DNA from: Corynebacterium riegelii
Lineage (GTDB): Bacteria > Actinomycetota > Actinomycetes > Mycobacteriales > Mycobacteriaceae
Direction of reading: 5' to 3'
Length of the DNA stretch: 64,000 bases
Assembly: GCF_016728505.1 (NCBI RefSeq)
Contig: NZ_CP068159.1
Coordinates: 558,001 to 622,000, forward strand
In this document: in pieces, positions 42,467-53,134 of the stretch
Layout of the letters: the number at the start of each line of letters is the position of its first letter
Numbering within the stretch: the first letter of the stretch is position 1
Position numbers and translations under genes: made by a program
The notes under the pieces: model-generated
Databases searched by the model: none
Seen by the model: the letters and a program-made list of their open reading frames with translations, nothing else
What the model was told of the DNA's origin: nothing

Positions 42467-43916
42467 GGCTTAAGGGACATTTCGTGTGGATAAACCGATA
42501 CGGATTCCCGGGTCAGCCTGGGATAATGCCGTGATCTTGATTTTGAATCGGTTCCAACAGCCCAATCGGTGAAATCAACACCGGATAGTCCTAGGTCTGT
42601 GATAGGGGGACTGCGGCTGGTGCGGTAAGGCCAATTCCTATGGCTAATAGGAATCGGCCGTCGTGTGACGTGTGCGGCCACGGACTGGTTAAGAACGGCA
42701 AAACCGCGGCAGGAACCCAACGCTGGCTATGTCCTGCGTGCAACGCTTCATCGATTAACACCCGGGCGCACACCAGCGAGATTCGACACTTCAAAATCTT
42801 TATCGACTGGATCCTTTCCGGGGAATCCGCAGACCACTTAGCCAAACGCCTTGGGGTGAGCAGACGGACTTTGACCCGGTGGTTCAAACTGCTGTGGTTT
42901 ATCACCGTGCCCACGACTACAGACCCCTACCGTGTCTATGACCAAGTCTTTATCGACGGCACCTACTTTCACAAGAAATGCCTGCTGGTAGCCTGCACCG
43001 ACACACACGTCATCGCCTGGCATTGGTGCCTGCGTGAAAGCTCGTATGAGTACCTAAAACTATTCGACAAAATCGCCCAACCACTCATCGTCACCACCGA
43101 CGGGTCAGGCGGAGCACTTAAGGCACTGCGCATTAAATGGCCAGGCGTAGCCATCCAGCGCTGCTTAGTCCACGTCCAGCGCAACACGTTTGCCGACATC
43201 AGCCGCAACCCGATTCACCCCGCTCATAAAGCAATCCGCAAACTCGGCTACATGCTCGTCCAGATAGACAGCCTTGAAGATGCTGCACGCTTTACTGCTG
43301 CAGTCCACCACACCCGCATCACCTTTGCCGATTGGCTTAAACAACGCACCTACCGCAGTGCTATACCTGCAGGCCAAGTACCAAAATGGGTCAGCCCCAA
43401 CCAGAAATGGTGGTACACCCACCGCAATGCACGCCGGGCATTAAAACGCTTAGAAAAACTCATTCATGACAGACACCTATTTACCTTCCTTACCCCGCCT
43501 GAAGGCGTTGTCATGCAGGACTTAAAAGCCACCACAAACCTGTTGGAAGGCGGCATCAACAAACAGCTCAAAGACCTAGCAGGAAACCATCGCGGCATGT
43601 TCGATGAGCATCAGCGCATCACCATGGACTGGTGGCTCTACGTCCATACCGAAGACCCGGTAGCGCCACTGGAGTTAGCTAAGCAACAAGACTTCGGACG
43701 CCAAGGAGAAAAAGCAGCACGCACCGCCTGGGCGAAAGAACAACTCAAACGACGCGGCCACCCAGACGGGCGACCAGCCACATATGACACCCACATCGAC
43801 AACGAATGGAACCCCAGCTTAGGCATAAGAAAAGGCTGGGCAGGACGCCCCTAAATCCACACGAAATGTCCCTTAGTACGACACGCCGCAAATCCACACG
43901 AAATGTCCCTTAACCC
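42467..43916 (+). mobile_element. IS1249-family insertion sequence (1450 bp)
   Basis: Ends are inverted: GGCTTAAGGGACATTTCG on the left and CGAAATGTCCCTTAACCC on the right, flanked by a perfect 8-bp target duplication ACTACTTA (42459-42466 and 43917-43924). The right terminal repeat is present twice (43855-43876 and 43892-43916) around CGACACGCCG. The element interrupts the Abi_2 gene. Confidence 0.93.
42640..43854 (+). CDS. IS1249-family transposase
   Basis: A 404-residue transposase. An N-terminal zinc-ribbon-like motif CDVCGHGLVKNG...WLCPAC is followed by an HTH (SADHLAKRLGVSRRTLTRWF) and a DDE/MULE-type catalytic domain with VFIDGTYFHKKCLLV, VTTDGSGGALKAL and a C-terminal TTNLLEGGINKQLK holding the likely Glu. 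Same family as the 59433 gene (same order and motifs), but clearly a different element. It appears intact. Confidence 0.93.
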   Translation: MANRNRPSCDVCGHGLVKNGKTAAGTQRWLCPACNASSINTRAHTSEIRHFKIFIDWILSGESADHLAKRLGVSRRTLTRWFKLLWFITVPTTTDPYRVYDQVFIDGTYFHKKCLLVACTDTHVIAWHWCLRESSYEYLKLFDKIAQPLIVTTDGSGGALKALRIKWPGVAIQRCLVHVQRNTFADISRNPIHPAHKAIRKLGYMLVQIDSLEDAARFTAAVHHTRITFADWLKQRTYRSAIPAGQVPKWVSPNQKWWYTHRNARRALKRLEKLIHDRHLFTFLTPPEGVVMQDLKATTNLLEGGINKQLKDLAGNHRGMFDEHQRITMDWWLYVHTEDPVAPLELAKQQDFGRQGEKAARTAWAKEQLKRRGHPDGRPATYDTHIDNEWNPSLGIRKGWAGRP

Positions 43917-43955
43917 ACTACTTAGCCGATATCCTCTTAACGTTTTTTCATCCAC
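43917..43955 (-). pseudogene. Detached first codons of the Abi_2 gene
   Basis: GTG GAT GAA AAA ACG TTA AGA ... reads VDEKTLRGYRLSS and joins the 42458 side in frame when the IS and one ACTACTTA are removed (1386 nt in total). Start choice is tentative, as no good ribosome site is visible. Confidence 0.6.
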
Positions 43956-43964
43956 ACATATAAA

Positions 43965-43999
43965 ACTAGCCGCCTTCCCATACGGAAAGGTCGGCTAGT
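43965..43999 (-). terminator. Hairpin plus T tract just upstream of the Abi_2 start
   Basis: On the - strand ACTAGCCGACCTT pairs with AAGGCGGCTAGT (one bulge) and is followed by TTTTAT, a typical intrinsic terminator. It ends 9 bp before the predicted Abi_2 GTG, so it must terminate an upstream transcript or act as an attenuator. Confidence 0.65.
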
Positions 44000-44120
44000 C
44001 GTAATGAGTTCGAGGCTACTCCCTGAGGCAGCGTTGCACAAGCCACAACGATCACGTTACCCCCGGGGGATGTCGCTTTGTTCAATGTCCGGCACCCCTC
44101 CCAAGCATCTAGCACCTACA
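43965..44120 (-). ncRNA. Candidate structured RNA upstream of Abi_2 (abiF-like arrangement)
   Basis: The region transcribed toward Abi_2 has no reading frame. It contains CCCCCGGGGG and CGTTG/CAACG stems and the terminal hairpin at 43965-43999. AbiF-type genes are known to have a structured RNA beside them that acts as antitoxin. Boundaries and promoter are guesses. The rest of 44000-44597 shows only a weak 70-codon frame and no recognised gene. Confidence 0.35.
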
Positions 44121-44651
44121 TCAGACTGACAAAGAGTAACTGCCTCGGCTGATAGTTCCAGGATGTTCGCCACCTTGGGTACACCTGCTGCTTCACACCT
44201 TGGCGCACGTGGCGGCGACCCGCTCGGGGCGTGGAATTGTCAGATCCAGCTAGTTGGTACTGATTCGGGCAAGACGAAAAGACGCTACCCGAACCGTTCG
44301 TGTCACAAGTTTAGGTTTCACACTCACAGCTGATACGTTGTCGCAGTGTCGCAGCAGCGATCAGAGTTGTTAAGCAATCAACAAAACGCCCGCACATCTG
44401 CCAGGTACAGGTCCTGAAGAAACTCCATGCCTGCTGGATCTGTTTGCGACCGGAGATAGAGCAGCAGGGTCGTGACTATCTGGTAGCGCTTAGCGAGTAT
44501 TTGGTAGCAGTTGAAGACTTCTGGGACCCCCCCCTTGCAGTACCAGGTACGCGGAACACCGATACCAACGACGCGTACTCGCGGTACCAACTGCCTTAAT
44601 TAAACCGGCCTGGGTTGGTGAGAGGGCATGATGTAACACAGGAGGAACATC

Positions 44652-44975
44652 ATGGCTATCAGCCCTTACGACCAGGAGACCCGCCAGCGGGCGGTGCGCC
44701 TGTATTTCGAGGAGCTCGCTGACGGCGCTTCATCCAAGGCAGCCGCACTACGCGCTGTCGAAGCTGTCATCGGCATCAAAACATCGACTATCCGCAACTG
44801 GGTACGCGCAGAAGAGAAGAAGGTAGACGCCGCCGTCGAGCAATCCGATGCCGAGAAAGACGCGGAACTTATCACCCTGCGCAAGGAAAATGCCCGGCTC
44901 AAAGAAGCCAACGAGATCCTGAAACTGGCCTCAGCTTTTTTCGCCCAGGCGGAGCTCGACCGCAAACTAAAGTGA
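44652..44975 (+). CDS. IS3 OrfA (transposase HTH subunit)
   Basis: A 107-residue protein with an HTH of the IS3 OrfA type (YDQETRQRAVRLYFEEL, IGIKTSTIRNWVRAEEKK) and a leucine-zipper end (LRKENARLKEANEILKLAS). AGGAGG 6 nt upstream of the ATG. It overlaps orfB by 4 nt (GTGA). Confidence 0.9.
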   Translation: MAISPYDQETRQRAVRLYFEELADGASSKAAALRAVEAVIGIKTSTIRNWVRAEEKKVDAAVEQSDAEKDAELITLRKENARLKEANEILKLASAFFAQAELDRKLK

Positions 44976-45904
44976 TTGTGGACTTCCTCCGCACTCACCG
45001 GCACCTGTATTCCATCGAGCGGATGTGCCGCGTGCTCAATGAGCATGAATACGCTATTTCACCAGCAACGTTCTACCGCTTCCAGGCCCGTGGTTTCGGG
45101 CCCACCCCTGCCGAGCTGGATGAGGCTTACACCGCGCACCGGCTCTTTGAGCTGTGGCGGGCCAATCGGCGGGTCTACGGGCGACGAAAACTATGGAAAG
45201 CCGCCCACCGGGCAGGCTGGAACATCGGCCGTGACCAGGTGCAACGCCTCATGAATATCCTTGGAATCGCGGGTGTACTCCGACGCAAGACCACACGCAC
45301 CACCGTTGCTGATCCCTCCGCCGAGCGTTTCCCGGATCGTATTCAACGGGCCTGGTCGCAGGCTCAGCGTCCCGATCAGTGGTGGGTCGCGGATTTCACG
45401 TATGTGCACACCAGTTGCGGTTTCAGCTACGTGGCTTTTGTCACCGACGTGTTCACCCGTGAGATCCTGGCGTATGTCGTGGACACCCGAGCCACGAAAT
45501 CTTTGGTCATCCGTGCGCTGCGACAGGCACTGGCGATACGCCAGCGCCAGGACCCGTACTTTGATTCGGCCGGGGTGATCCATCACTCGGATGCGGGCTC
45601 ACAGTACACCTCCACAGATCTCCGCCGACTGCTGGCCGTCCACCAAATGGACGGGTCCATCGGCACCGTCGGCGACGCTTACGACAACGGTCTGATGGAG
45701 TCAACGATCGGGCTGTACAAGTCAGAACTCATTGATTTCGAAGCGGGGACGTGGACGAACTGGAGTGAGGTGGAACGCGCCACAGCCGGATGGGTCCACT
45801 GGTATAATCACGAGCGGTTGCATTCCTCGCTCGGGCATATCCCGCCGATCGAGCACTACACCAACTACCAACGAGAAAACCACGCAGGCCTTCACGCCGC
45901 GTAA
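44972..45904 (+). CDS. IS3 OrfB (DDE transposase)
   Basis: A 310-residue catalytic subunit. Catalytic residues lie in WWVADFTYVHT (first Asp), IHHSDAGSQYTS (second Asp) and NGLMESTIGLYKSEL (Glu), the rve/IS3 integrase core. An N-terminal HTH_21-like region precedes it. Complete, so the element may be active. Confidence 0.92.
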   Translation: MIVDFLRTHRHLYSIERMCRVLNEHEYAISPATFYRFQARGFGPTPAELDEAYTAHRLFELWRANRRVYGRRKLWKAAHRAGWNIGRDQVQRLMNILGIAGVLRRKTTRTTVADPSAERFPDRIQRAWSQAQRPDQWWVADFTYVHTSCGFSYVAFVTDVFTREILAYVVDTRATKSLVIRALRQALAIRQRQDPYFDSAGVIHHSDAGSQYTSTDLRRLLAVHQMDGSIGTVGDAYDNGLMESTIGLYKSELIDFEAGTWTNWSEVERATAGWVHWYNHERLHSSLGHIPPIEHYTNYQRENHAGLHAA

Positions 45905-46034
45905 CACGCCACTCTCAAAAAGTCAGGCCGATTCAAATCGCCACCGACAATTGCCGACACACCCATATAGGTAAATGGTGTGGGCTGTGTCAAATTTTGT
46001 GGACGGGTAAACCCGTTGTGTTTGGTTGTGGGGG

Positions 46035-46898
46035 TTAGGCTGCGGCGGTGTGTGTGTCGGCGCAGCGGGTTTTGAATTGGCGCATTGCTTCGGCGGGGAT
46101 CAGCCCGGTGGTGGAGTGGATGCGGCGGCGGTTGTAGTACGCCTCGATCCAGTGTCCGACTTCGTAGCGGGCGTCGAACTTGGACGCGAACTGTTTCTTT
46201 TCGTACAGCAGATGCAGCTTCAACGTGGAAAACATCGACTCCGCAACCGCGTTGTCCCAGCACACACCGACCGCGCCGGTGCTTAAACGCACATCGAGTT
46301 TCTTGGCTGTTTGCGCGAACTGCTTCGAGGTGTACTGCGAGCCGCGGTCGGAGTGAAACACCGCGTTGCCCGCGACGAAACCGGCCGCGTGCGCCATGGT
46401 CAGCGCGTCGACGACAAGTTGCGCACTCATCCGGTCTGCGATCTGCCACCCGACAACCATCCGAGTGCTCAGATCGATCACGACGGCCAGATACATCCAC
46501 CCCTGCGCGGTGCGCAGGTAGGTGATGTCGCCGCACAGATAGGTTGTCGGCATCGCTGGGTAGAAACGGCGCCGAAGCAGATCAGCACGTGCGCTCGCCT
46601 GCGGGTCTTGGATCGTGGTGCGTTTAAACGCGCGACGGTACTTGGTGTACAGCGTGTTGTCAGCCATGATCTTTCGCACCGCATACAGCGTGGTTGCAAC
46701 GTTTTGGGCCTGAAGCTGCCGGTAGATAGTGCGCGCCCCGGCAAAACCGTTGTGCTCGTTGAAGATATCGATAACCAGATCGGTAATCGCCGCGCGTTTC
46801 GCCCGCGGTGTGCCACCGGCCTGCGGAGTATCTCTACGCTTGCGCCAGGCGTAATAGCCGGAGCTAGATACTTCCAACACACGGCACATCATTGACAC
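46035..46898 (-). CDS. IS3 OrfB (DDE transposase)
   Basis: 287 residues from the GTG, with DITYLRTAQGW, FHSDRGSQYTS and DNAVAESMFSTLKLHL as the DDE triad. The same frame extends upstream (DLFAVIAHFHEEGNPCPRYP) into orfA, so the natural product is an OrfAB fusion made by frameshifting at the A7 run. Confidence 0.92.
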   Translation of the reverse strand: MSMMCRVLEVSSSGYYAWRKRRDTPQAGGTPRAKRAAITDLVIDIFNEHNGFAGARTIYRQLQAQNVATTLYAVRKIMADNTLYTKYRRAFKRTTIQDPQASARADLLRRRFYPAMPTTYLCGDITYLRTAQGWMYLAVVIDLSTRMVVGWQIADRMSAQLVVDALTMAHAAGFVAGNAVFHSDRGSQYTSKQFAQTAKKLDVRLSTGAVGVCWDNAVAESMFSTLKLHLLYEKKQFASKFDARYEVGHWIEAYYNRRRIHSTTGLIPAEAMRQFKTRCADTHTAAA

Positions 46899-46942
46899 TG
46901 GGTAGCGGGGGCAGGGGTTGCCTTCTTCGTGGAAGTGGGCAA

Positions 46943-47251
46943 TTACCGCGAAGAGGTCCTCGTGGTGTGCTCCGTGGCGAAGAAGGCGGCCGCTTTTTTT
47001 AAAAACTCGTTTTCACGCTCGAGCTCTTTGATCCGCTTTGCCATCTCTGCCGGGTCCTGCGACGCGGCATCAGCAGCGCGCATGTGGCTGCCGGAACCAG
47101 TGCCCAAGGTGCCTTCGGCTTTGGCCACCCAGCGTCCCAACGACGAGGCCGACACCCCGTACTCCTGGGCCACGGCACCACGGGTCTTGCCGAACATCAA
47201 CACCTCATCAATGCACTGCTGACGGAACTGATCCGAATACTTACGTGGCAT
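46943..47251 (-). CDS. IS3 OrfA with frameshift site
   Basis: A 102-residue HTH protein (RQQCIDEVLMFGKTRGAVAQ, EYGVSASSLGRWVAKAEG) with a zipper (RIKELERENEFLKKAAAFF). TTTTTAAAAAAAG (47005-46993 on the - strand) sits over the FLKK codons and is a classical -1 slippery run, fusing OrfA to OrfB. Confidence 0.9.
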   Translation of the reverse strand: MPRKYSDQFRQQCIDEVLMFGKTRGAVAQEYGVSASSLGRWVAKAEGTLGTGSGSHMRAADAASQDPAEMAKRIKELERENEFLKKAAAFFATEHTTRTSSR

Positions 47252-47359
47252 GATTTAATCCTTCCAGATCGGTGGGTTTCACCGTCCACCAGAATCATGA
47301 CACCCCAGTAGCGGCCTAACAGGATGTCGCCAGGGTCAGTGTCCAGCGACAGCGCTAAA

Positions 47360-47405
47360 ACCGCTCTAATTCAGCGAAAATCGAAGAATTAGAGCGGTGT
47401 TTTTT
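47360..47405. terminator. Strong hairpin terminator at the end of the nrd module
   Basis: ACCGCTCTAATTC / GAATTAGAGCGGT, perfect 13-bp arms with a 13-nt loop. It is followed by GTTTTTT on the + strand and TTTTAG on the - strand. It can stop the - strand nrd transcript and + strand IS readthrough. Confidence 0.85.
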
Positions 47406-47534
47406 GAAGCGTCCTGGGTTCAGATTCAGGTAACTCAAGGATGAGTGTGAATCCGGGGTTTGTGTCTTTGAGAAGGCCCTTTAGAAGCCTTCAAGTACTT
47501 CGTAGAGGGCGGTGGCTAGGGTTAGTCGCCGTCG

Positions 47535-48116
47535 CTAGCTGTGCTTGGCTGTTAATGTCATGTCGACCAACTGCAGGAAGCGTATAACGTAGTCTTTGAC
47601 AAAGCCTGCGGTGCCTTCATTGAGATGGCCGGAGTCTTCGAAGAGGGTGGGGGATTGGCCAAGGAATACCTCGGGCTGACCAGGAAGCGGCATATCGAAG
47701 TAGGACAGGGCGAGCCGGAGGTTCTTCTGTGAACTGTAGCCGCCCATGCGGCCTACAGAGTGACTGATGATACCTGCGGGAAGGTTCTTCCAAGCCACAT
47801 CCGAGTTGGGCTTGGAACCGATGTCCACTGCATTCTTGAGACAGGCAGGGATAGTACGGTTATTTTCCGGGGTAACAAAGAGGACGCCGCTCGAGTTCTT
47901 GATGGTGTCGCGGAAAGTGGTGTACTCAGCTGGAATGGGCTTGTCCGTGACCGAGGGGTCATCGTAGTCGAAGTCATAGAGCGGCAAGTCACGGATTTCA
48001 ACGATGTCTGCCTGGTAGTTTTCAGGGATCATTGTGAGCACTTCGTGTGCAATCTTGCGCGCAAATGAGCCGCGGCGCAGGCTGCCGACGATAACACTAA
48101 TGCGTGGGGTGGTCAT
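47535..48116 (-). CDS. NADPH-dependent FMN reductase family protein
   Basis: A 193-residue flavodoxin-fold protein: ISVIVGSLRRGSFARKIAHE (phosphate loop GSLRRGS), VTPENNRTIPACLKNAVDIG, and AGIISHSVGRMGG, as in ArsH/chromate-reductase-like enzymes. It could reduce flavins and thus supply NrdI, encoded in the same run of genes. The frame is open upstream, but AAAGGA 6 nt before the ATG at 48116 supports this start. Confidence 0.88.
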   Translation of the reverse strand: MTTPRISVIVGSLRRGSFARKIAHEVLTMIPENYQADIVEIRDLPLYDFDYDDPSVTDKPIPAEYTTFRDTIKNSSGVLFVTPENNRTIPACLKNAVDIGSKPNSDVAWKNLPAGIISHSVGRMGGYSSQKNLRLALSYFDMPLPGQPEVFLGQSPTLFEDSGHLNEGTAGFVKDYVIRFLQLVDMTLTAKHS

Positions 48117-48156
48117 AGGAAGTCCTTTCTTCTTAGTTGGGCGTAGGTACGTGCGA

Positions 48157-49486
<1,330 letters not shown>

Positions 49487-51721
49487 CTACAGAGCACAGG
49501 AAACGCAGCCTTCGACCTCGGTTCCCTGGAGTGCAGGTTGGCGTAAACGGATGTAGTACAAGGTCTTGATTCCGGCTTTCCAGGCATAGATTTGTGCCTT
49601 GTTGATGTCCCGCGTAGTGGTGTCAGCGGTGAAGAACAAAGTCAGGGAAAGCCCTTGGTCCACGTGTTGGGTGGCCATAGCGTAGGTGTCGATGATTTTT
49701 TTGTACCCCACGGTGTAGGAGTCATCGAAATACTCCAAGTTGTCGTTGGTCATTTCCGGTGCGGGGTAGTACACGCGCCCCAAGCGGCCTTCCTTGCGTA
49801 TTTCAATCTTGGAGGCAATCGGGTGTATGGACGCGGTGGAGTCATTGATGTAGGAAATTGATCCAGTGGGTGGAACTGCCTGCAAGTAGGCGTTGTAGAT
49901 GCCGTCTTGCATCACTTGGTTCTTGAGCCGTAGCCAATCCTCGCGTTGAGGAATCTGCACGCCAGCCTCATGGAATAGCTGTTTTACGTGGTCAGTGGCC
50001 GGCGCCCAGTCTTGGTCGATGTACTTGTCGAAGTAGACGCCAGTGGCATAGGTGGATTCTTCAAAGCCAGTGAATCGTTGACCTTTCTCAACCGCTAGCG
50101 CATGGGATGCACGGAGCGCATGATAGGTCACGGTCAGGAAATAGATATTTGTAAAGTCCAGTGCTTCGGCGCAGCCATAAGGAATACGCTTGGAAGCCAG
50201 GAAACCGTGGAGATTCATTTGGCCCAACCCGATGGCATGCATGGATGCATTACCGTGAGCGATGGAAGGAACAGCTTCGATATTTGTTAGGTCTGAGACC
50301 TTCGTGAGAGCGCGCACCGCGGTTTCAACAGTTTCCCCAAAGTCCGGTGATTCAAAAGCTTTAGCGATGTTGAGCGACCCTAGATTGCAGGAAATGTCCT
50401 GGCCAACGGTGGTGTAGTTACCTGAGGCGCCGTAGGTGGATGGCGTGTTGACCTGGAGGATCTCACTACACAGATTGGACATATTGATATGTCCTTTGAG
50501 GGGATTAGCGCGGTTGACCGTATCCTCAAAGAGTATGTAGGGGTATCCAGATTCAAACTGAAGCTCAGCCAGCGTGGTGAAAAACTCGCGGGCCTTGATA
50601 GTCGTATGAGAAATTCGCGGATTGGAAACCAGCTCGTCGTAATACTCGGTGATAGACATGTCAGACATGGCTACGCCGTACTCGCGAGCGATGTCATACG
50701 GGCTAAAAAGATGCATATCCTTGTTCTCTTTGGCCAGCTGGAAGGTTATATCTGGAATAACAACTCCCAGCGAAAGAGTCTTAATGCGGACTTTCTCATC
50801 GGCATTTTCCCGCTTGGTATCCAGGAAACGAAGAATATCTGGATGGTGCGCATGTAGGTAGACGGCTCCAGCGCCCTGTCGAGCGCCCAATTGGTTGGCA
50901 TAGCTGAAGCTATCTTCCAGAATTTTCATGACTGGGACTACGCCGGAAGCTTGGTTCTCAATCTTTTTGATTGGGGCTCCGGATTCGCGCAGATTGCTCA
51001 GTAACAAGGCCACACCACCGCCGCGTTTTGAAAGCTGCAGTGCAGAGTTCACGCTGCGGCCAATGCTTTCCAAATTGTCTTCGATGCGAAGGAGGAAGCA
51101 GGAGACCATTTCGCCACGCTGGGCTTTTCCTGCGTTGAGAAAAGTAGGGGTGGCGGGCTGGAAGCGTCCGGTCATGATGTCATCCACCAGCTTCTCCGCA
51201 AGCTCTTCATCGCCCTGTGCAAGGTACAAAGCTGTGGTGGCGACGCGTTCTTCGTAGCCTTCCAGAAATCGCGAGCCATCAAAGGTTTTCAGTGCGTATG
51301 AAGTAAAGAACTTAAATGCGCCGAGGAAAGTGCGGAACTGATGCTTGGCTCGGTGGGCTCTGTCGTACATAGTGCACAGAAAATCGTCATCATAAAGCTC
51401 AAGGAATTCCCGCTCGTAGTATTCGTTATCAACCAACCACTCCAAGCGCTGCTTGGTGGATTCAAACTGATGCATGCGGGGAGTGACATGGTGCGCTAAA
51501 AAGTCTTGTGTTGCCTCAATGTCCTTGTCGAACTGGATTCTTCCCGAATCGTCGAATAGGTTCAGCTGCGCGTTGAGTGCATGGTAGCTCTTGCGCTTAC
51601 CGACACCGCCGGCATCGTCTGCTGAAGCGGTGCGGGGCGTAGGGCCAATGGGCGGTGTGGGGGTGGCCTTAAGTGGCGGCATTGTGGTTTCCAATCTGTG
51701 TGTTGCGGATGTGGTCTTCAT
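49487..51721 (-). CDS. nrdE: Class Ib ribonucleotide reductase alpha subunit
   Basis: A 744-residue NrdE that reduces ribonucleoside diphosphates. It has [20 protein letters not shown] near the N-terminus, active-site [16 protein letters not shown], and the C-terminal redox pair CVSC (four residues before the end) that passes electrons from a glutaredoxin-like protein. Start options are ATG 51721, ATG 51682 and TTG 51736; all lack a strong ribosome site. The extra 50-residue proline-rich N-terminus is unusual. No nrdH lies in this operon. Confidence 0.95.
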   Translation of the reverse strand: MKTTSATHRLETTMPPLKATPTPPIGPTPRTASADDAGGVGKRKSYHALNAQLNLFDDSGRIQFDKDIEATQDFLAHHVTPRMHQFESTKQRLEWLVDNEYYEREFLELYDDDFLCTMYDRAHRAKHQFRTFLGAFKFFTSYALKTFDGSRFLEGYEERVATTALYLAQGDEELAEKLVDDIMTGRFQPATPTFLNAGKAQRGEMVSCFLLRIEDNLESIGRSVNSALQLSKRGGGVALLLSNLRESGAPIKKIENQASGVVPVMKILEDSFSYANQLGARQGAGAVYLHAHHPDILRFLDTKRENADEKVRIKTLSLGVVIPDITFQLAKENKDMHLFSPYDIAREYGVAMSDMSITEYYDELVSNPRISHTTIKAREFFTTLAELQFESGYPYILFEDTVNRANPLKGHINMSNLCSEILQVNTPSTYGASGNYTTVGQDISCNLGSLNIAKAFESPDFGETVETAVRALTKVSDLTNIEAVPSIAHGNASMHAIGLGQMNLHGFLASKRIPYGCAEALDFTNIYFLTVTYHALRASHALAVEKGQRFTGFEESTYATGVYFDKYIDQDWAPATDHVKQLFHEAGVQIPQREDWLRLKNQVMQDGIYNAYLQAVPPTGSISYINDSTASIHPIASKIEIRKEGRLGRVYYPAPEMTNDNLEYFDDSYTVGYKKIIDTYAMATQHVDQGLSLTLFFTADTTTRDINKAQIYAWKAGIKTLYYIRLRQPALQGTEVEGCVSCAL

Positions 51722-51749
51722 TTTGTGGGAAATCAATGGGGTGTAATTG

Positions 51750-52169
51750 TTAGTTGCTTTGCTGCTCCCAAAACTTGTGAAGGCCCTGCTTTACAGCGGC
51801 AACGTCCTTCTGCGTGCCGAGTAGCTCGAAGTGATACAGCTCTGGAACGTGGCACTTAGCGGAAATGATGCGGCCGGCGACGCAGTAAGCGCTTCCGAAG
51901 TTGGTATTGCCTGAGGTAATCACGCCCCGGATAAAGGAACGGTTGATTGGGTCATTGAGGAAGTCGATGACCTGTTTGGGGACTGCGCGTTTGAGCGAGC
52001 CACCGCCGTAGGTTGGAACGATGAGTACGTACGGGTGTGAAACCTGGATCATTCCGGTTTTCTTGGGCCGCAGTGGAATGCGCACTGCGGGTCTATCTAA
52101 GCGTTCGACGAATCTTTTTGTGTTTTCAGAAACGCTAGAAAAGTACACCAAATCTGGTGAGTCTGACAT
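51750..52169 (-). CDS. nrdI: NrdI flavodoxin for class Ib RNR activation
   Basis: A 139-residue Nrd[19 protein letters not shown] (FMN loop), [35 protein letters not shown] and [12 protein letters not shown]. NrdI supplies the oxidant that assembles the Mn2-Tyr radical in NrdF. ATG 52169 with AGGA 5-6 nt upstream is preferred; ATGs at 52184 and 52199 are alternatives. First gene of the nrdIEF run. Confidence 0.95.
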   Translation of the reverse strand: MSDSPDLVYFSSVSENTKRFVERLDRPAVRIPLRPKKTGMIQVSHPYVLIVPTYGGGSLKRAVPKQVIDFLNDPINRSFIRGVITSGNTNFGSAYCVAGRIISAKCHVPELYHFELLGTQKDVAAVKQGLHKFWEQQSN

Positions 52170-52228
52170 GACAATCCTGCTCATCCTGGCCTTAGCCATA
52201 AGTGGGATAGGTGATGATCGAAAAGATT

Positions 52229-52271
52229 AACTACGTACTACCGTAGTTGCAAACTACGCCGCACCGTAGTT
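52229..52271. promoter_or_regulatory. Tandem operators upstream of nrdI
   Basis: Two copies of AACTACG-N6-CGTAGTT (52229-52248 and 52252-52271), perfect 7-bp arms, centres 23 bp apart, 60-100 bp before the nrdI start and overlapping the likely promoter. They do not look like the usual NrdR box or the classical DtxR box. They may bind the MntR-like protein encoded next door. Confidence 0.75.
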
Positions 52272-52315
52272 TTTAAAAGGGCAGGTAGGGACAGGATTAA
52301 TGAGAAAGGGAAAGA

Positions 52316-52996
52316 CTACAGGCTGTGGTGTGCTACAAACACTGCGTCCGTAGCTGGGCGCCCAAGTACTACCCACTGAGTACTGTCGGCTACCTGTACT
52401 TCGAGCGATTCTGAAAAGGGCGTTCCTTCGCGCGTGGTAAGAACAGCCCCAATGACGATGCCTTGCTCTTTGAGGAAGGCCAGCAGTTGTGGGTCGGAAT
52501 CAGAAATGCGTTCCACGGTCACCTGCGGTTGTGCGCCGCTGTCGGTGAGACGGTGCGCACTGGGGATAGTGACCTGTCCATCAACCGTAGGGATAGGGTC
52601 GCCGTGTGGATCCCTAGTGGGGTAATTGAGGAACTTATCCACGCGCTCTATGAGCATGTCAGACACCGCGTGTTCAAGATTTTCGGCTTCATCATGGACC
52701 TCGTCCCACGTATAATCCAATGCTTGAACCAAAAAAGACTCAAGCAATCGGTGGCGGCGCACCATGACCAATGCGTACTGCCTGCCAAGTTCGGTTAACT
52801 CCACAGAGCCATAGGGCGTGTGTGACACGAGCCCTTGCTTCGACATTTTGCGCACTGCATCGGAGACCGAGGAGAGCTTGAGTCCCAGCTGTTTCGCTAT
52901 AAGTGTGGCGGTAACGGGCTCGGATGACCATTCCTTTAGCCCCCAGATAGCTTTCAAATAGTTCTGGGTACTGGTGGACAGCTCAGAAACAGACAT
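52316..52996 (-). CDS. DtxR/MntR-family metal-dependent repressor (Mn-type)
   Basis: A 226-residue protein. A winged helix (SVSDAVRKMSKQGLV) is followed by the metal-binding dimer domain MVRRHRLLESF...HDEAENLEHAVSD and a C-terminal SH3-like domain. Aligned to DtxR, the ligands H82, E86, H101, E108 and H109 are kept. E105 stands where DtxR has Cys102, as in manganese-sensing MntR. It lies directly upstream of the nrd operon on the same strand and is the obvious candidate regulator of the tandem operators. Confidence 0.9.
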   Translation of the reverse strand: MSVSELSTSTQNYLKAIWGLKEWSSEPVTATLIAKQLGLKLSSVSDAVRKMSKQGLVSHTPYGSVELTELGRQYALVMVRRHRLLESFLVQALDYTWDEVHDEAENLEHAVSDMLIERVDKFLNYPTRDPHGDPIPTVDGQVTIPSAHRLTDSGAQPQVTVERISDSDPQLLAFLKEQGIVIGAVLTTREGTPFSESLEVQVADSTQWVVLGRPATDAVFVAHHSL

Positions 52997-53134
52997 GAGT
53001 AAATGTTAACCCAGCTTCCGTATGCGCCTTAGGCGCTGTGCCCCAACGCTCATAGCGAACAGAGGCCAAGTTTGAGAGGAATGCCGGTAAGGTGGGGCCA
53101 GTTAAAGCATTCTTCACTTGAAGGAGAACCACTA

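Larger units (their letters stand above)
44598..45942 (+). mobile_element. IS3-family insertion sequence (a)
   Basis: Imperfect terminal inverted repeats TTAAACCGGCCTG...GAGAG on the left (about 44600) and the complement of TTGAATCGGCCTGA...GAGAG on the right (about 45937). It carries orfA and orfB. Boundaries are accurate to a few bases. Confidence 0.8.
45986..47306 (-). mobile_element. IS3-family insertion sequence (b)
   Basis: Inverted ends TGTGTCAAATTTTGTGGACG on the left and, on the other strand at the right, TGTCATGATTCTGGTGGACG, both leading to GGGTAAACCC/GGTGAAACCC. The orfA/orfB pair reads on the - strand. It adjoins IS3 (a) with only about 40 bp between. Confidence 0.85.

Noticed and set aside
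44378..44590. 70-codon - strand frame between Abi_2 and the first IS3 element
   Set aside because: No ribosome site, no homology recognised and no neighbour context; left as unassigned.
44930..44975. Programmed frameshift between orfA and orfB of IS3 (a)
   Set aside because: There is a T6 run but no A-type slippery heptamer before the overlap. The GTGA overlap alone allows coupled translation, so a frameshift was not claimed.
52229..52271. NrdR boxes upstream of nrdI
   Set aside because: The palindromes AACTACG-N6-CGTAGTT do not match the usual NrdR box (ACACnATATnTnGTGT type), so they are reported only as operators of unknown regulator.
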